Source: UBA1413 sp964552955
Lineage (GTDB): Bacteria; Bacteroidota; Bacteroidia; Bacteroidales; Prolixibacteraceae
Direction of reading: 5' to 3'
Assembly (NCBI GenBank): GCA_964552955.1
Contig: CAZKIU010000015.1
Span: 13,381 to 77,380, forward strand
DNA length: 64,000 nt
In this document: positions 1-8,431 of the stretch, piece by piece
Layout: every line of letters begins with the position of its first letter
Numbering within the stretch: the first letter of the stretch is position 1
Notes under the pieces: model-generated
The model's input: only the letters and a program-made list of their open reading frames with translations
The model's database searches: none
Told to the model about the DNA's origin: nothing
Translations under genes and position numbers: made by a program

Positions 1-303
1 CGTATGGACCTTATCCTGAAAACCAAAAACGCACAACGTTCCTACTCCAATGACCTGACCCTCAGAGCCGACGTCTCCCTCAGGAAAAATAAAACCGTTC
101 TGAGAAAACTGGTGGAGAACACCGATCAGCTCACCGCCGGTCAGAATGCCGTGACCATCAAAGCCACAGCCGATTACATGCTCAGCGACAGGTTCCAGCT
201 CAGGGTTTACTACGACAAAGTGATCAACCAGCCGTTTGTCGGCTCCTTCGATACTTCCAACACCAACTTCGGGGTGAGCTTCCGCTTTACCCTCGCCGAA
301 TAG
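1..303 (+). CDS. sprA: SprA (cell-surface/T9SS translocon protein), C-terminal fragment
   Basis: This is the last 100 codons of a gene whose 5' part lies left of the window; the frame is open from base 1 and ends at TAG 301-303. The sequence has alternating beta-barrel character (ADYMLSDRFQLRVYYDK) and ends in the NTNFGVSFRFTLAE type of tail typical of SprA, the very large outer-membrane barrel through which type IX secretion substrates leave the cell. I infer the family from this C-terminal signature only; the rest of the protein (usually over 2000 residues) is not visible. A bulged hairpin follows at 378-410. Confidence 0.82.
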   Translation, partial: RMDLILKTKNAQRSYSNDLTLRADVSLRKNKTVLRKLVENTDQLTAGQNAVTIKATADYMLSDRFQLRVYYDKVINQPFVGSFDTSNTNFGVSFRFTLAE

Positions 304-377
304 GGAAAAGAGAGGAAGTCCCTGAAATCCCTCCCGCCGAACCAATCACTCCGGTTTCCGTATACACACGGTGTAAT

Positions 378-410
378 GCCGTTCAACCTGTGTTACCTGA
401 GGTGAACGGC
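378..410. terminator. Hairpin downstream of sprA
   Basis: GCCGTTCA(A)CCT at 378-389 pairs with AGGTGAACGGC at 400-410, leaving one bulged A and a 10-nt loop. There is no T run after it, so it is a possible RNA-end structure for the sprA transcript rather than a proven intrinsic terminator. Confidence 0.35.
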
Positions 411-427
411 CAGGGGTATGACCGGAA

Positions 428-459
428 GGCGGCCAGCCTTACAGCGGGCGGCCAGCCTT
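428..459. repeat. Two direct copies of a 13-bp motif
   Basis: GGCGGCCAGCCTT occurs at 428-440 and again at 447-459, 19 nt apart, in the intergenic region before the DUF6146 lipoprotein gene. The first copy can also fold on itself (AAGGC 426-430 with GCCTT 436-440). Function unknown. Confidence 0.5.
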
Positions 460-538
460 GAATGCCTTTGATGGTGAGGTTTCAACAGGAGGCCTCCCGA
501 AATCAGGAAGTTCAACATTTTAACAGGGAGAGTGAATC

Positions 539-958
539 ATGAACAAGCTGATACTAATGGCATGGTGCGCCCTGCTACTGGTGGCCGCCTGCACCAGCAG
601 CCGCAAAGCCGGAAAGGTCGAACTCACCCGGGAGCCCCCCGGCACCGACAGCACCAGCTATGAACTCATCGTTTTGGACCCCGGTTTTGAAAGCTGGTTC
701 ATTACGCGCAGCCAACCCGCCTGGTTCCACTCACAGGAATATTATGAAAACTGGAACCGCCAGTACGTCACCGAATGGAACCTCAAGGCTTCCAGTCCCC
801 GGCACAGCAGAATCTTCGAGTCCATCCTGGGGTACGACCCCACGGTGGATTACGGCCTGGCAATCAACCATAAGCTGTTTTACTATTTCCTCTATGTGGA
901 GAAGGAACTGGGGATTCCCATTCTGATGCCGGGGATATCGCCCCATGCAGTTTTCTGA
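539..958 (+). CDS. DUF6146-type lipoprotein
   Basis: 139 residues. The N-terminus is a lipoprotein signal (LLLVAAC, lipobox Cys18), so it should be anchored in the inner or outer membrane facing the periplasm. The mature part carries the conserved block around WFITRSQPAW...YYENWNRQYVTEWN that I associate with the Bacteroidota family DUF6146, whose role is unknown. The ATG at 539 follows a GGGAG stretch about 8 nt upstream. It sits alone between sprA and the convergent ribD. No enzyme motif is visible. Confidence 0.7.
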   Translation: MNKLILMAWCALLLVAACTSSRKAGKVELTREPPGTDSTSYELIVLDPGFESWFITRSQPAWFHSQEYYENWNRQYVTEWNLKASSPRHSRIFESILGYDPTVDYGLAINHKLFYYFLYVEKELGIPILMPGISPHAVF

Positions 959-1017
959 AAGCTTCAGTCACCGTTCAGGGCCCGGCCCCAGGTCGGTTCC
1001 AGGACGTGTATCCGGAG

Positions 1018-2070
1018 TTACAGGGAGGAGGGGTTTCGCACTACGGTAAGGAGCGTATCATCGAGGAGTTCCGTAGCGGTGGTCACGCCACTGAGGCGGG
1101 GTGCTGCCGTGCCTGCGCCGAAACGTACCCTTCCCGTATAGATATGGGCTTCATCCCACAAGCCGGCCTCTATGAAGGCCTTCAGGGTCTCTCTGCCCCC
1201 TTCCACGATCAGCGACAGCTTGCCGGCACTCCTGAGGTACGAAAGGATCTGGTGAGGCAGGGTGGCCCCGGGGGTGATCTTCATAAAAGTCAGATTCTCC
1301 TCATCAGGAGAGGGATGGGCGGTAGCCACAACGGTAGGGGTGGAATGGTCAAAGAGGTGGAGGTGGCGGGGTAGCTTTCCCGCAGGATCAAGCACCATCC
1401 TCAGGGGATGGGGACCGCTCCATGCGCGGGTTGTCAGGGCCGGATCATCCCTTTCTGCCGTCACCCGGCCGACCAGAATCGCCGCCTCCCGGGCCCGGCA
1501 GCGGTGAACCACCCTCCTGGCCAGCGCCCCGGAGATCCATACCACACGTCCTTCCTCCTCCTTTGAGCGCTCCCTGTCCATAAAACCGTCACTGCTCTGG
1601 GCCCACTTCAGTATCACCCAGGGCCGGTTCTTCTCATGAAAGGTCAGAAACCGGCGGTTCTGCTCGCGACATTCCTTTTCCAGCACACCCGTGATCACCT
1701 CCACCCCTGCCCGGCGTAGCTTCTCTATCCCCTTGCCGTCCACCGACGGAAAGGGATCCCGGATGCCGATGACGACGCTGGGAATTTGCGAGGCTATGAT
1801 CAGGTCGGCACAGGGCGGCGTTTTACCATAATGGGCACACGGCTCCAGCGATACATACAATACCGACTCACGGAGGAGTTCACGCCGCTTCACCGAGGCC
1901 AGGGCCATCACTTCGGCATGAGGACCTCCATACTCCCGGTGGAAACCCTCCCCGATGATCCGGCCTGCATGAACGATCACACACCCCACCATCGGGTTGG
2001 GAGCCACACGCCCTGCCCCTGCAGCCGCCAGCCACAGACACCGCTCCATAAATTTTTCATGTTCCCTCAT
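1018..2070 (-). CDS. ribD: RibD, bifunctional riboflavin deaminase/reductase
   Basis: 350 residues. It catalyses the second and third steps of riboflavin synthesis: deamination of the diaminohydroxy-pyrimidine ribosyl phosphate, then NADPH reduction of the ribosyl group. The N-terminal cytidine-deaminase-like domain has the zinc set H51-A-E53 and PCAH (77-80) with Cys87; the reductase domain follows from about residue 150 (WVILKWAQSSDGFM). Length is normal. It is divergent from prmC, with 36 bp between the two starts. ribF, which turns riboflavin into FMN and FAD, lies 2 kb away but in a separate unit. Confidence 0.95.
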   Translation of the reverse strand: MREHEKFMERCLWLAAAGAGRVAPNPMVGCVIVHAGRIIGEGFHREYGGPHAEVMALASVKRRELLRESVLYVSLEPCAHYGKTPPCADLIIASQIPSVVIGIRDPFPSVDGKGIEKLRRAGVEVITGVLEKECREQNRRFLTFHEKNRPWVILKWAQSSDGFMDRERSKEEEGRVVWISGALARRVVHRCRAREAAILVGRVTAERDDPALTTRAWSGPHPLRMVLDPAGKLPRHLHLFDHSTPTVVATAHPSPDEENLTFMKITPGATLPHQILSYLRSAGKLSLIVEGGRETLKAFIEAGLWDEAHIYTGRVRFGAGTAAPRLSGVTTATELLDDTLLTVVRNPSSL

Positions 2071-2084
2071 TCAGGACAAAACCA

Positions 2085-2092
2085 TAACTTTG
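2085..2092 (+). promoter_or_regulatory. Bacteroidota -7 promoter element for prmC
   Basis: TAACTTTG fits the Bacteroidota primary-sigma -7 consensus TAnnTTTG and lies 14 nt before the prmC ATG at 2107. It supports that ATG over upstream in-frame codons located inside ribD. Confidence 0.65.
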
Positions 2093-2106
2093 CCAAAAAT
2101 AACACA

Positions 2107-2949
2107 ATGCAGGCGACTATTCAATGGATCATGCAGGAATTGCAAGGGGTCTACCCCGATGCGGAAATCAGGGCGTTCACCCGTATGATTTTCCATGCCT
2201 TGCGCGGATGGACTCTTACCGACCTGCTCCTTCGTGAGGAGGAGCGGCTCTCGCCTGCAGAGGTCAGCCAGGTCGGGGCTATCGTCAGCCGCCTCCGGCA
2301 ACGGGAACCCATCCAATACATCCTGGGGGAGGTCACCTTTGTGGGGCTCACCCTCCGCGTGAATCCCGCCGTTCTGATTCCCCGGCCGGAAACGGAAGAA
2401 CTGATCCATTGGATCATCACTTCCCGTAACGAAGCCCCACTCTCCCTCCTCGATATCGGTACCGGGAGTGGCTGCATCGCCCTGGCCCTCAGCAAAGCCT
2501 TCCCCCATTGCGACACCCGGGGGTGCGACCTCTCCGAAGAAGCCCTCACCGTGGCCCGCAACAACGCCCTGATCAACCACTCCGGCGCCCGCTTTTTCAA
2601 GGCTGACATCCTCCGGTGGCCGGCGTTCCGGGAGTGGCAGAAAACAGACCTCATCGTGAGCAACCCCCCCTATGTCATGGAAAGCGAAAAAAACGAAATG
2701 GAGGAGCACGTCGTTTTTCATGAACCCCCGCTGGCCCTTTACGTTCCCGATGAGGATCCTCTGCTCTATTACCGGCATATCGCCGCTTTTGCCCATGAAT
2801 GGCTGAGCGAGGAAGGAGAACTTTTCCTGGAAATCAACCGCCGCTTTGGACAGGAGGTGACCACCCTCCTCTCCCAACATGGATTCCGAAAGAGTGAAGT
2901 CCGCAGCGACCTGAGCGGAAACCCCCGCATGGTCAGGGCACAAAAATGA
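2107..2949 (+). CDS. prmC: PrmC, release factor glutamine N5-methyltransferase
   Basis: 280 residues from ATG 2107. It methylates the glutamine of the GGQ motif in peptide release factors RF1/RF2 using S-adenosylmethionine. The SAM-binding motif I is LLDIGTGSGC (114-123) and the diagnostic catalytic NPPY is at 186-189; the N-terminal helical substrate-binding domain covers about 1-85, including EPIQYILGEVTF. The frame stays open upstream into ribD, but the promoter at 2085-2092 and the family N-terminus place the start at 2107. Confidence 0.94.
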   Translation: MQATIQWIMQELQGVYPDAEIRAFTRMIFHALRGWTLTDLLLREEERLSPAEVSQVGAIVSRLRQREPIQYILGEVTFVGLTLRVNPAVLIPRPETEELIHWIITSRNEAPLSLLDIGTGSGCIALALSKAFPHCDTRGCDLSEEALTVARNNALINHSGARFFKADILRWPAFREWQKTDLIVSNPPYVMESEKNEMEEHVVFHEPPLALYVPDEDPLLYYRHIAAFAHEWLSEEGELFLEINRRFGQEVTTLLSQHGFRKSEVRSDLSGNPRMVRAQK

Positions 2950-3042
2950 GACTCCTCCGGTGACACGATGCCGGAAGGATATCCATCGTTTCACCAATTT
3001 CACTAAATTGCACTCCGAAAACAGGATGCTTTTCTACCTACC

Positions 3043-4107
3043 TTGAAAACAATTGCAAAAAATAGCCTTTTGGCTTTCAATATAATGGCTGCCCTGGCAC
3101 TGGTAGCTTCCTACCTGTCGCAATACATCCCTCCTGACCGGTGGTGGGCCCCTTCCCTGTTTGGGCTGGGGTACCCATACCTCCTGGCGGTGAATATCCT
3201 TTTTGTACTGACCTGGCTGCTGATCGCTCCCCGGCGTTCCCTGCTCTCCCTGGTGTTGATCCTGGCCGGCTGGGGCATCCTGACCCGCTACATCCAGGTC
3301 AGCGGAAAAACTACCAGTCAACCCACCATCAGGGTCGTTTCCTACAATGTCAAAAACTTCACCGGCAAGGGCAACAACCCCTCGCGCGAACTCGCCGAGG
3401 TGATCAAGGGTTTCCTCCGTGAAAACGAACCCGACATCATTTGCCTGCAGGAAGTCAAACTACGCACCAACAAGGTCTTTAACCTGGAAGAGACCAAACA
3501 GCAATTCTCCCGCATCAATCATTACCAGTATGCCCGGGCCGGAAGTACCATCGGTTCGGTGACCATGACCAGCTTTCCCATTGTCAAGATGGAAGAAATC
3601 AGGTTTGAAAAATCAGGGAACATAGCCATTTGCACCGATGTCATCATCAGGGGGGATACCTTCCGCATCTTCAACGTCCACCTGCAGTCTTACAAAATTG
3701 ACCCCGACCGGTACAGTGTTATCGACAATCCCGGCATTCCGCGGAAAAAAGATCTCCGTGAATACAGGGAGCTGGCGGAAAAATACAGGCAAGCCATGAT
3801 CAAGCGAGCCGCCCAGGCCAGGATGATCCGGAAAAAAATCAGGCAATCGCCCTATCCGGTGCTGGTATGCGGTGACTTCAACGACACCCCGGCCTCCTTC
3901 GCCTACCGCAAAACAAGAGGTCCCCTGCGCGATGCCTTCGTCGGCTCTGGAAAAGGCATCGGCCTGACCTATGTCGGAAAACTCCCTTCTTTCCGGATCG
4001 ACTACATCCTTCACAGCCCTAAACTGGAAAGCTTCAACTTCACCATACACCAGGTCCCCTACAGCGATCACCTGCCTATCTCCTGCGAGTTCAACATCAG
4101 GAAATGA
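3043..4107 (+). CDS. Membrane-anchored endonuclease/exonuclease/phosphatase family protein
   Basis: 354 residues from a TTG start at 3043; an ATG at 3085 is possible but would cut into the first membrane helix. About three hydrophobic segments (roughly 8-28, 40-60 and 65-85) precede an EEP domain with the usual motifs VVSYNVKNF, ICLQEVK (metal-binding Glu), VCGDFNDTP and YSDHLPI (catalytic Asp-His). The family includes DNases, phosphodiesterases and lipid phosphatases, so the substrate cannot be named. The three-helix anchor is common for this group in Bacteroidota. Confidence 0.82.
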   Translation: MKTIAKNSLLAFNIMAALALVASYLSQYIPPDRWWAPSLFGLGYPYLLAVNILFVLTWLLIAPRRSLLSLVLILAGWGILTRYIQVSGKTTSQPTIRVVSYNVKNFTGKGNNPSRELAEVIKGFLRENEPDIICLQEVKLRTNKVFNLEETKQQFSRINHYQYARAGSTIGSVTMTSFPIVKMEEIRFEKSGNIAICTDVIIRGDTFRIFNVHLQSYKIDPDRYSVIDNPGIPRKKDLREYRELAEKYRQAMIKRAAQARMIRKKIRQSPYPVLVCGDFNDTPASFAYRKTRGPLRDAFVGSGKGIGLTYVGKLPSFRIDYILHSPKLESFNFTIHQVPYSDHLPISCEFNIRK

Positions 4108-4118
4108 GCAGCCCGGCA

Positions 4119-5054
4119 TCAGGAGGCAGCCAGAATCTCCAGTGCCCGCTGCCGGTCGCGGTGCAGCTGCTCTACCAGGGCGTCCACGCTGTCGAATTTC
4201 TGTTCATCCCTGATTTTGCCTATAAACATCAGGGTGATCTTCTCCCCATAGAGCGATCCCTCGAAACCAAACAGGTTCACTTCGATACTCCGGTTGTCGG
4301 CATTCTGGTTGAAGGTGGGGCGGGTCCCAATGTTGAGCATCCCCTCCCAGTTCTTGCCAGCCACCCTTATTCTGACGGCATACACGCCGTAACCCGGGAT
4401 CAGCTTGAGGACCTCTGTCGCTTCAATATTTGCAGTGGGAAATCCCAGCTTACGGCCCACCTTTTCTCCTTCGACAACGCTGCCATGCAGTTCATAGGGA
4501 TAGCCCAGATAACTGTTGGCGGTTTTGATATCACCCGCTTCAAGGGCCTCCCGGATACGGGTGCTGCTCACATGGGCCTCATTGATGAGCAGCGGATCCA
4601 GTTTCTCAATCCTGAAATCATACTGGCGGGCACACTCCCGAAGATACTCAAAATCCCCCTCCCTGTTTTTCCCGAATTTGTGGTCATACCCCACTACCAG
4701 ACAGGAGGTTCCAATCTTACCGACAAGGATCTCTTTGACGAACTCGCGATAGGTCAGGGCCGCAAACGCATGGGTAAAGGGGTAAACCACCAGGTGGTCG
4801 ATGCCTGCTTTTTCCAGAAGCTCCGCCTTCTCCTCCAGGGTGGTGATCAGCCGGAGGTTGTGTTCTCCGGGGGATAGAAGCTGCCGCGGATGAGGATCAA
4901 AGGTGAACAACAAGGACTCCCCGCCCGTCTCACGGGCGATTTCTGTCAGCCGTCCAAGAATCTTGCGATGACCCATATGCACGCCATCAAACGTGCCGAT
5001 GGTCACCACCGGCCTGACAGCCCTCAGTTGAGAAAGCTCCTTATATATCTTCAC
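4119..5054 (-). CDS. ribF: RibF, bifunctional riboflavin kinase/FAD synthetase
   Basis: 311 residues. It phosphorylates riboflavin to FMN, then adenylylates FMN to FAD. The N-terminal nucleotidyl-transferase domain has GTFDGVHMGH (20-29) and SSTRIREAL near 155-163; the C-terminal flavokinase domain has GRKLGFPTANI and NIGTRPTF. Length matches the family. It is convergent with the EEP gene, whose stop is only 11 nt away, and divergent from the thioredoxin-like lipoprotein. Confidence 0.96.
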   Translation of the reverse strand: MKIYKELSQLRAVRPVVTIGTFDGVHMGHRKILGRLTEIARETGGESLLFTFDPHPRQLLSPGEHNLRLITTLEEKAELLEKAGIDHLVVYPFTHAFAALTYREFVKEILVGKIGTSCLVVGYDHKFGKNREGDFEYLRECARQYDFRIEKLDPLLINEAHVSSTRIREALEAGDIKTANSYLGYPYELHGSVVEGEKVGRKLGFPTANIEATEVLKLIPGYGVYAVRIRVAGKNWEGMLNIGTRPTFNQNADNRSIEVNLFGFEGSLYGEKITLMFIGKIRDEQKFDSVDALVEQLHRDRQRALEILAAS

Positions 5055-5073
5055 GCTATTCTGTCCAGGAAGT

Positions 5074-5081
5074 CAAAAATA
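5074..5081 (-). promoter_or_regulatory. -7 promoter element for ribF
   Basis: On the minus strand the sequence reads TATTTTTG, matching TAnnTTTG, 19 nt before the ribF ATG (5054). Confidence 0.6.
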
Positions 5082-5161
5082 TAAAATTATTATCTTCGCA
5101 CCGGAATTTTCGGCCTGTCTGGTTTTTATTTAATTTTACCACCCAAAATAACTGCGCAAGA

Positions 5162-6313
5162 ATGAGACGATTTACCCTATTTACATTCTGGATATTTTTA
5201 CTTGTATTGGCAGGATGCTCGAAGCCCGGGAAATTTGAGATCAAGGGGAAGATCTCCAACGCTTCCGGGAAAATGGTTTACCTGGAAGAGCTGATGGTTG
5301 CCAGCGTTAGGCCTGTGGATTCAGCCAGGATCAATAGCTCGGGGGATTTCACCATCAGGCATGAGGTGGGGATGCCTACCTTCTTTCTCCTGAAGCTCTC
5401 TGAGAACAACTTCATCACGCTGCTGATCGACTCAGTCGAGAAGGTCTCCGTCACTGCCGATGCCATCAGCTTCGCCCGCGACTACAAGGTGACCGGCTCA
5501 CCCGGCTCCCTGCTGGTCCAGGAACTCAACTACAAGCTGAATACCACCAAACAGAAACTCGACTCCATATCGTCACTTTATACCCTGTATGCCGGCAGTC
5601 CCGATTTCGAGGCCCTTAAGGCGGGCTGGAAAGAGGCCTACGACCGGATCGTCCAGGAACAGGTCGATTATTCCACCCACTTTGTCTCCGACCATCCCTT
5701 TTCGATGGCCAGTGTTCTGGCTTTATACCAGAAATTCAATGATGACAATTATGTGGTGCGTGATCTTCATGCCCTGAAGGTGGCCGCTTCGGCCCTCAAC
5801 TCCTTTTATCCCGAATCGGAACATGTCAGGGCGCTCTATACCAACACCCTGCAGCTTCTGGCTACGGAACGTGAAGGAAAGGTGAGGCAGCTGATCGCCG
5901 AACAGGGCGAAAACAGTCCCGAGATCCTCCTCCCAGACCCCGAAGGCCACGAGGTGCCCCTCTCCTCCTTCCGGGGTAAATATGTACTGGTCCATTTCTG
6001 GTCGGCCGTTGACCCCAACTCCCGTATCGTGAATCCTGTACTGGTGGAGATCTACCAGAAGTACAAAAGCCGGGGACTGGAGATCTACCAGGTGAGTGTC
6101 GACAAGGACCGGGCGGTATGGCTCGATGCTATTGAAAAAGACGGGCTTACCTGGACCAATGTGGGAGATATGAAAGGGAGCATCGAGGCGGTGATGCACT
6201 ATAACATCCAATCGGTGCCTTTCAATTATCTTCTCGACAAGGAAGGAGCCATCGTGGCCCGGAACCTGACCGGCCCGGCCATCGACAGAACCCTGTCGCA
6301 ACTGCTCCGCTGA
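5162..6313 (+). CDS. TlpA-like lipoprotein with DUF4369 domain, redox cysteines missing
   Basis: 383 residues with a lipobox (LVLAGC, Cys19), so probably membrane-anchored in the periplasm. Residues about 25-120 resemble DUF4369 (FEIKGKISNASGKMVYLEE...), and about 235-383 form a thioredoxin/AhpC-TSA fold. In active relatives the sequence after the conserved Trp is WCxxC; here it is W280-S-A-V-D284-P-N-S287-R, so both cysteines are replaced (Asp284, Ser287). The rest of the fold, including SVPFNYLLDKEG with the cis-Pro, is kept. I infer a non-redox, binding or structural role. Start ATG 5162. Confidence 0.85.
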   Translation: MRRFTLFTFWIFLLVLAGCSKPGKFEIKGKISNASGKMVYLEELMVASVRPVDSARINSSGDFTIRHEVGMPTFFLLKLSENNFITLLIDSVEKVSVTADAISFARDYKVTGSPGSLLVQELNYKLNTTKQKLDSISSLYTLYAGSPDFEALKAGWKEAYDRIVQEQVDYSTHFVSDHPFSMASVLALYQKFNDDNYVVRDLHALKVAASALNSFYPESEHVRALYTNTLQLLATEREGKVRQLIAEQGENSPEILLPDPEGHEVPLSSFRGKYVLVHFWSAVDPNSRIVNPVLVEIYQKYKSRGLEIYQVSVDKDRAVWLDAIEKDGLTWTNVGDMKGSIEAVMHYNIQSVPFNYLLDKEGAIVARNLTGPAIDRTLSQLLR

Positions 6314-6391
6314 CCGCTGGTCCACCTGACCACGGACTATTTATGTGACCTCTGAAAACCTGATCTCCGCCTGCCGGGTGATCCAAAACAG

Positions 6392-7150
6392 ATGAATTTG
6401 CATCAGGAAGGGAAAAAAACATATTTTGTTTCCGACGTTCACCTGGGAGCTCCTGCCCTGAAGGACAACAGGGAGAGGGAATTGCTGTTCGTAAAATGGC
6501 TCAGAGAAGTGGGCCGCGATGCGGAAGCCATCTACCTGATGGGCGACATCTTCGACTACTGGTTTGAATACAGAACCGTCGTTCCCCGTGGTTTTACCCG
6601 CGTGCTGGGGAGCATTGCCGCACTGACTGACCAGGGCATCCCGGTCCACTTTTTCACCGGGAACCACGATATCTGGGTCTTCGACTATCTTCCCGCAGAA
6701 ACGGGAATTATCCTCCACAAGGAACCTTTTATCACCACCATCGGTGAGCACCGTTTTTTCCTGGCCCACGGCGATGGCCTCGACGCCAGCGATAAGGGCT
6801 ATCTGCTCCTGAAAAGAATTTTTACCAGCCGAACCCTGCAATGGTTCTATGCCAGAGTCCATCCCGACCTGACCATCCGCCTGGCCCACCGCTGGTCCAA
6901 AAACAGCCGCCTCTCAAAAAATACAGGAGGCCCCGAATTTATGGGAGAAAAAGAAGGAATTTATAAATTTGCACTATCGGTCCTGAAAAAGGAGGCGATC
7001 GACTTCTTCATTTTCGGGCACCGGCACCGCCTGGCCGATATGGTCATTCATGGTGAAAGCCGCCTGATCCTCCTGGGAGAATGGATCAACGCTTTTTCCT
7101 ACGGAGTATATGACGGGAGGCGTTTTGAACTTAAAAAGTACGTACCTTAA
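6392..7150 (+). CDS. lpxH: LpxH, UDP-2,3-diacylglucosamine diphosphatase
   Basis: 252 residues. This metallophosphoesterase removes UMP from UDP-diacylglucosamine to give lipid X in lipid A synthesis, at the inner face of the cytoplasmic membrane. The metal motifs are in order: SDVHLG (14-19), GDIFDYW (51-57), GNHDIW (90-95), HGDG (125-128) and FGHRHR near the C-terminus. The gene is followed 24 nt later by a KAS III-like gene, probably co-transcribed. LpxI, which replaces LpxH in some bacteria, is unrelated in sequence. Confidence 0.93.
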   Translation: MNLHQEGKKTYFVSDVHLGAPALKDNRERELLFVKWLREVGRDAEAIYLMGDIFDYWFEYRTVVPRGFTRVLGSIAALTDQGIPVHFFTGNHDIWVFDYLPAETGIILHKEPFITTIGEHRFFLAHGDGLDASDKGYLLLKRIFTSRTLQWFYARVHPDLTIRLAHRWSKNSRLSKNTGGPEFMGEKEGIYKFALSVLKKEAIDFFIFGHRHRLADMVIHGESRLILLGEWINAFSYGVYDGRRFELKKYVP

Positions 7151-7174
7151 CAGATTACCATTATAGCGATCTGT

Positions 7175-8257
7175 ATGAAACAGAATTTCCAAAGTATTAT
7201 CATAGGTTCCGGAAGTTACATTCCCCCGGTGGTGGTCAGCAACGACCATTTCCTGGGGCATCGTTTTTTTGATCCGGCGACGAAAACCCCGTATGAGAAG
7301 GATAACCTGGAGATCATCGAGAAATTCAGGGAGATCACCAATATTTCTGAAAGAAGGTATTGCCTGCCGGAAGAGAACACCTCGGATTTGGGGTACAAGG
7401 CAGCCCTGGATGCGATCACCTCCTCGGGTATCGATCCGGAGAGTCTGGACTTCATTATTGCGGCCCATAATTTCGGGGATATCAGTGCCACCGTCCTGCG
7501 GAGCGACATCATGCCGGGCATCAGTGCCCGGATCAAGCAGAAGCTGGGGTTGAAGAACCCGGCCATGTTCACCCATGATGTGATTGCCGGATGCCCGGGA
7601 TGGGTGCAGGCGCTGATTGTTGCCGACCTCTTCCTCAAGAGTGGTCAGTACCAGCGGGGTATGGTCGTGGGCTGCGATGTGAACAGCCGGGCGGCCGATC
7701 CCTATGACAGGGATGCCATGATCTTTGCCGACGGGGCCGGAGCGGTCATCCTGGAAGCCAGGGCTACCGACGAACAGGTGGGGATCCTCTCCCATGCCAT
7801 CCAGAGCGATACCCTCGAAGCAGGTTACCTGACCATGGACCGCTCCCTGAACCCTGAATACGAAAAAGATGAAATCTTCATCAGGATGCAGGGCCATAAA
7901 GTCTACGTATACGCCCTCACCAACGTTCCCAAGGTGGTCAAAAGAAGCCTTCAACTGGCTGGCCTCACCCTCACCGATGTCAAAAAGGTGCTGATCCACC
8001 AGGCCAATGAGAAAATGGACCAGGCCATCCTCGAAAGGGTCTTCCGCCTTTATAAAATCAAAGAGATTCCTGAAGATGTGATGCCTATGACCATCAGCTT
8101 CCTGGGCAACTCCTCTTCGGCGACTGTACCCACCCTCTATGACCTGATTGTCAAGGAGAAGCTGGGCGACCACCGTTTAGCCAGCGGCGACGTGATCGTG
8201 CTGACTTCTGTGGGCGCAGGAATGATGATCAACTCGGTCATCTATAAAATGCCCTGA
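7175..8257 (+). CDS. 3-oxoacyl-ACP synthase III family protein (FabH-like)
   Basis: 360 residues of the thiolase-like fold. The KAS III catalytic triad is present: Cys140 (VIAGCPGW), His275 (LIHQANEK) and Asn312 (FLGNSSSAT). It should condense an acyl-CoA or acyl-ACP with a malonyl group. It is about 30 residues longer than housekeeping FabH, and the N-terminus (FFDPATKTPYEKDNLEIIEKFREIT) is that of a separate Bacteroidota subgroup, so its substrate may be other than acetyl-CoA. It lies just downstream of lpxH. Confidence 0.88.
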   Translation: MKQNFQSIIIGSGSYIPPVVVSNDHFLGHRFFDPATKTPYEKDNLEIIEKFREITNISERRYCLPEENTSDLGYKAALDAITSSGIDPESLDFIIAAHNFGDISATVLRSDIMPGISARIKQKLGLKNPAMFTHDVIAGCPGWVQALIVADLFLKSGQYQRGMVVGCDVNSRAADPYDRDAMIFADGAGAVILEARATDEQVGILSHAIQSDTLEAGYLTMDRSLNPEYEKDEIFIRMQGHKVYVYALTNVPKVVKRSLQLAGLTLTDVKKVLIHQANEKMDQAILERVFRLYKIKEIPEDVMPMTISFLGNSSSATVPTLYDLIVKEKLGDHRLASGDVIVLTSVGAGMMINSVIYKMP

Positions 8258-8303
8258 AAGGAGAATCCCTTCCCGGGGGATGGTATGCTCTCCCATTAAC
8301 ACA

Positions 8304-8336
8304 CATCCCGGATACGGCAGCGCTGTATCCGGGATG
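8304..8336. terminator. Strong hairpin between convergent KAS III-like gene and clpX
   Basis: CATCCCGGATAC (8304-8315) pairs exactly with GTATCCGGGATG (8325-8336); the inner GGC/GCT adds three pairs (one G-T), leaving a 3-nt loop. Neither side has a T run, so it may act as a shared transcript-end barrier for both converging genes. Confidence 0.55.
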
Positions 8337-8431
8337 CGTCATTAATATGTGGGAGCTTTTAAAATCTGAATTCGGGTCCCCCCTCTCCCTTTTTCATCGT
8401 GAAGCCGGGTTCCGGCATGTGCGATATTACC

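Noticed and set aside
1786..2106. N-terminal extension of PrmC
   Set aside because: It overlaps ribD on the other strand, has no PrmC similarity, and a promoter box lies between it and ATG 2107.
8304..8336. Classical intrinsic terminator
   Set aside because: The stem is strong but no T run follows on either strand, so I call it only a hairpin between convergent genes.
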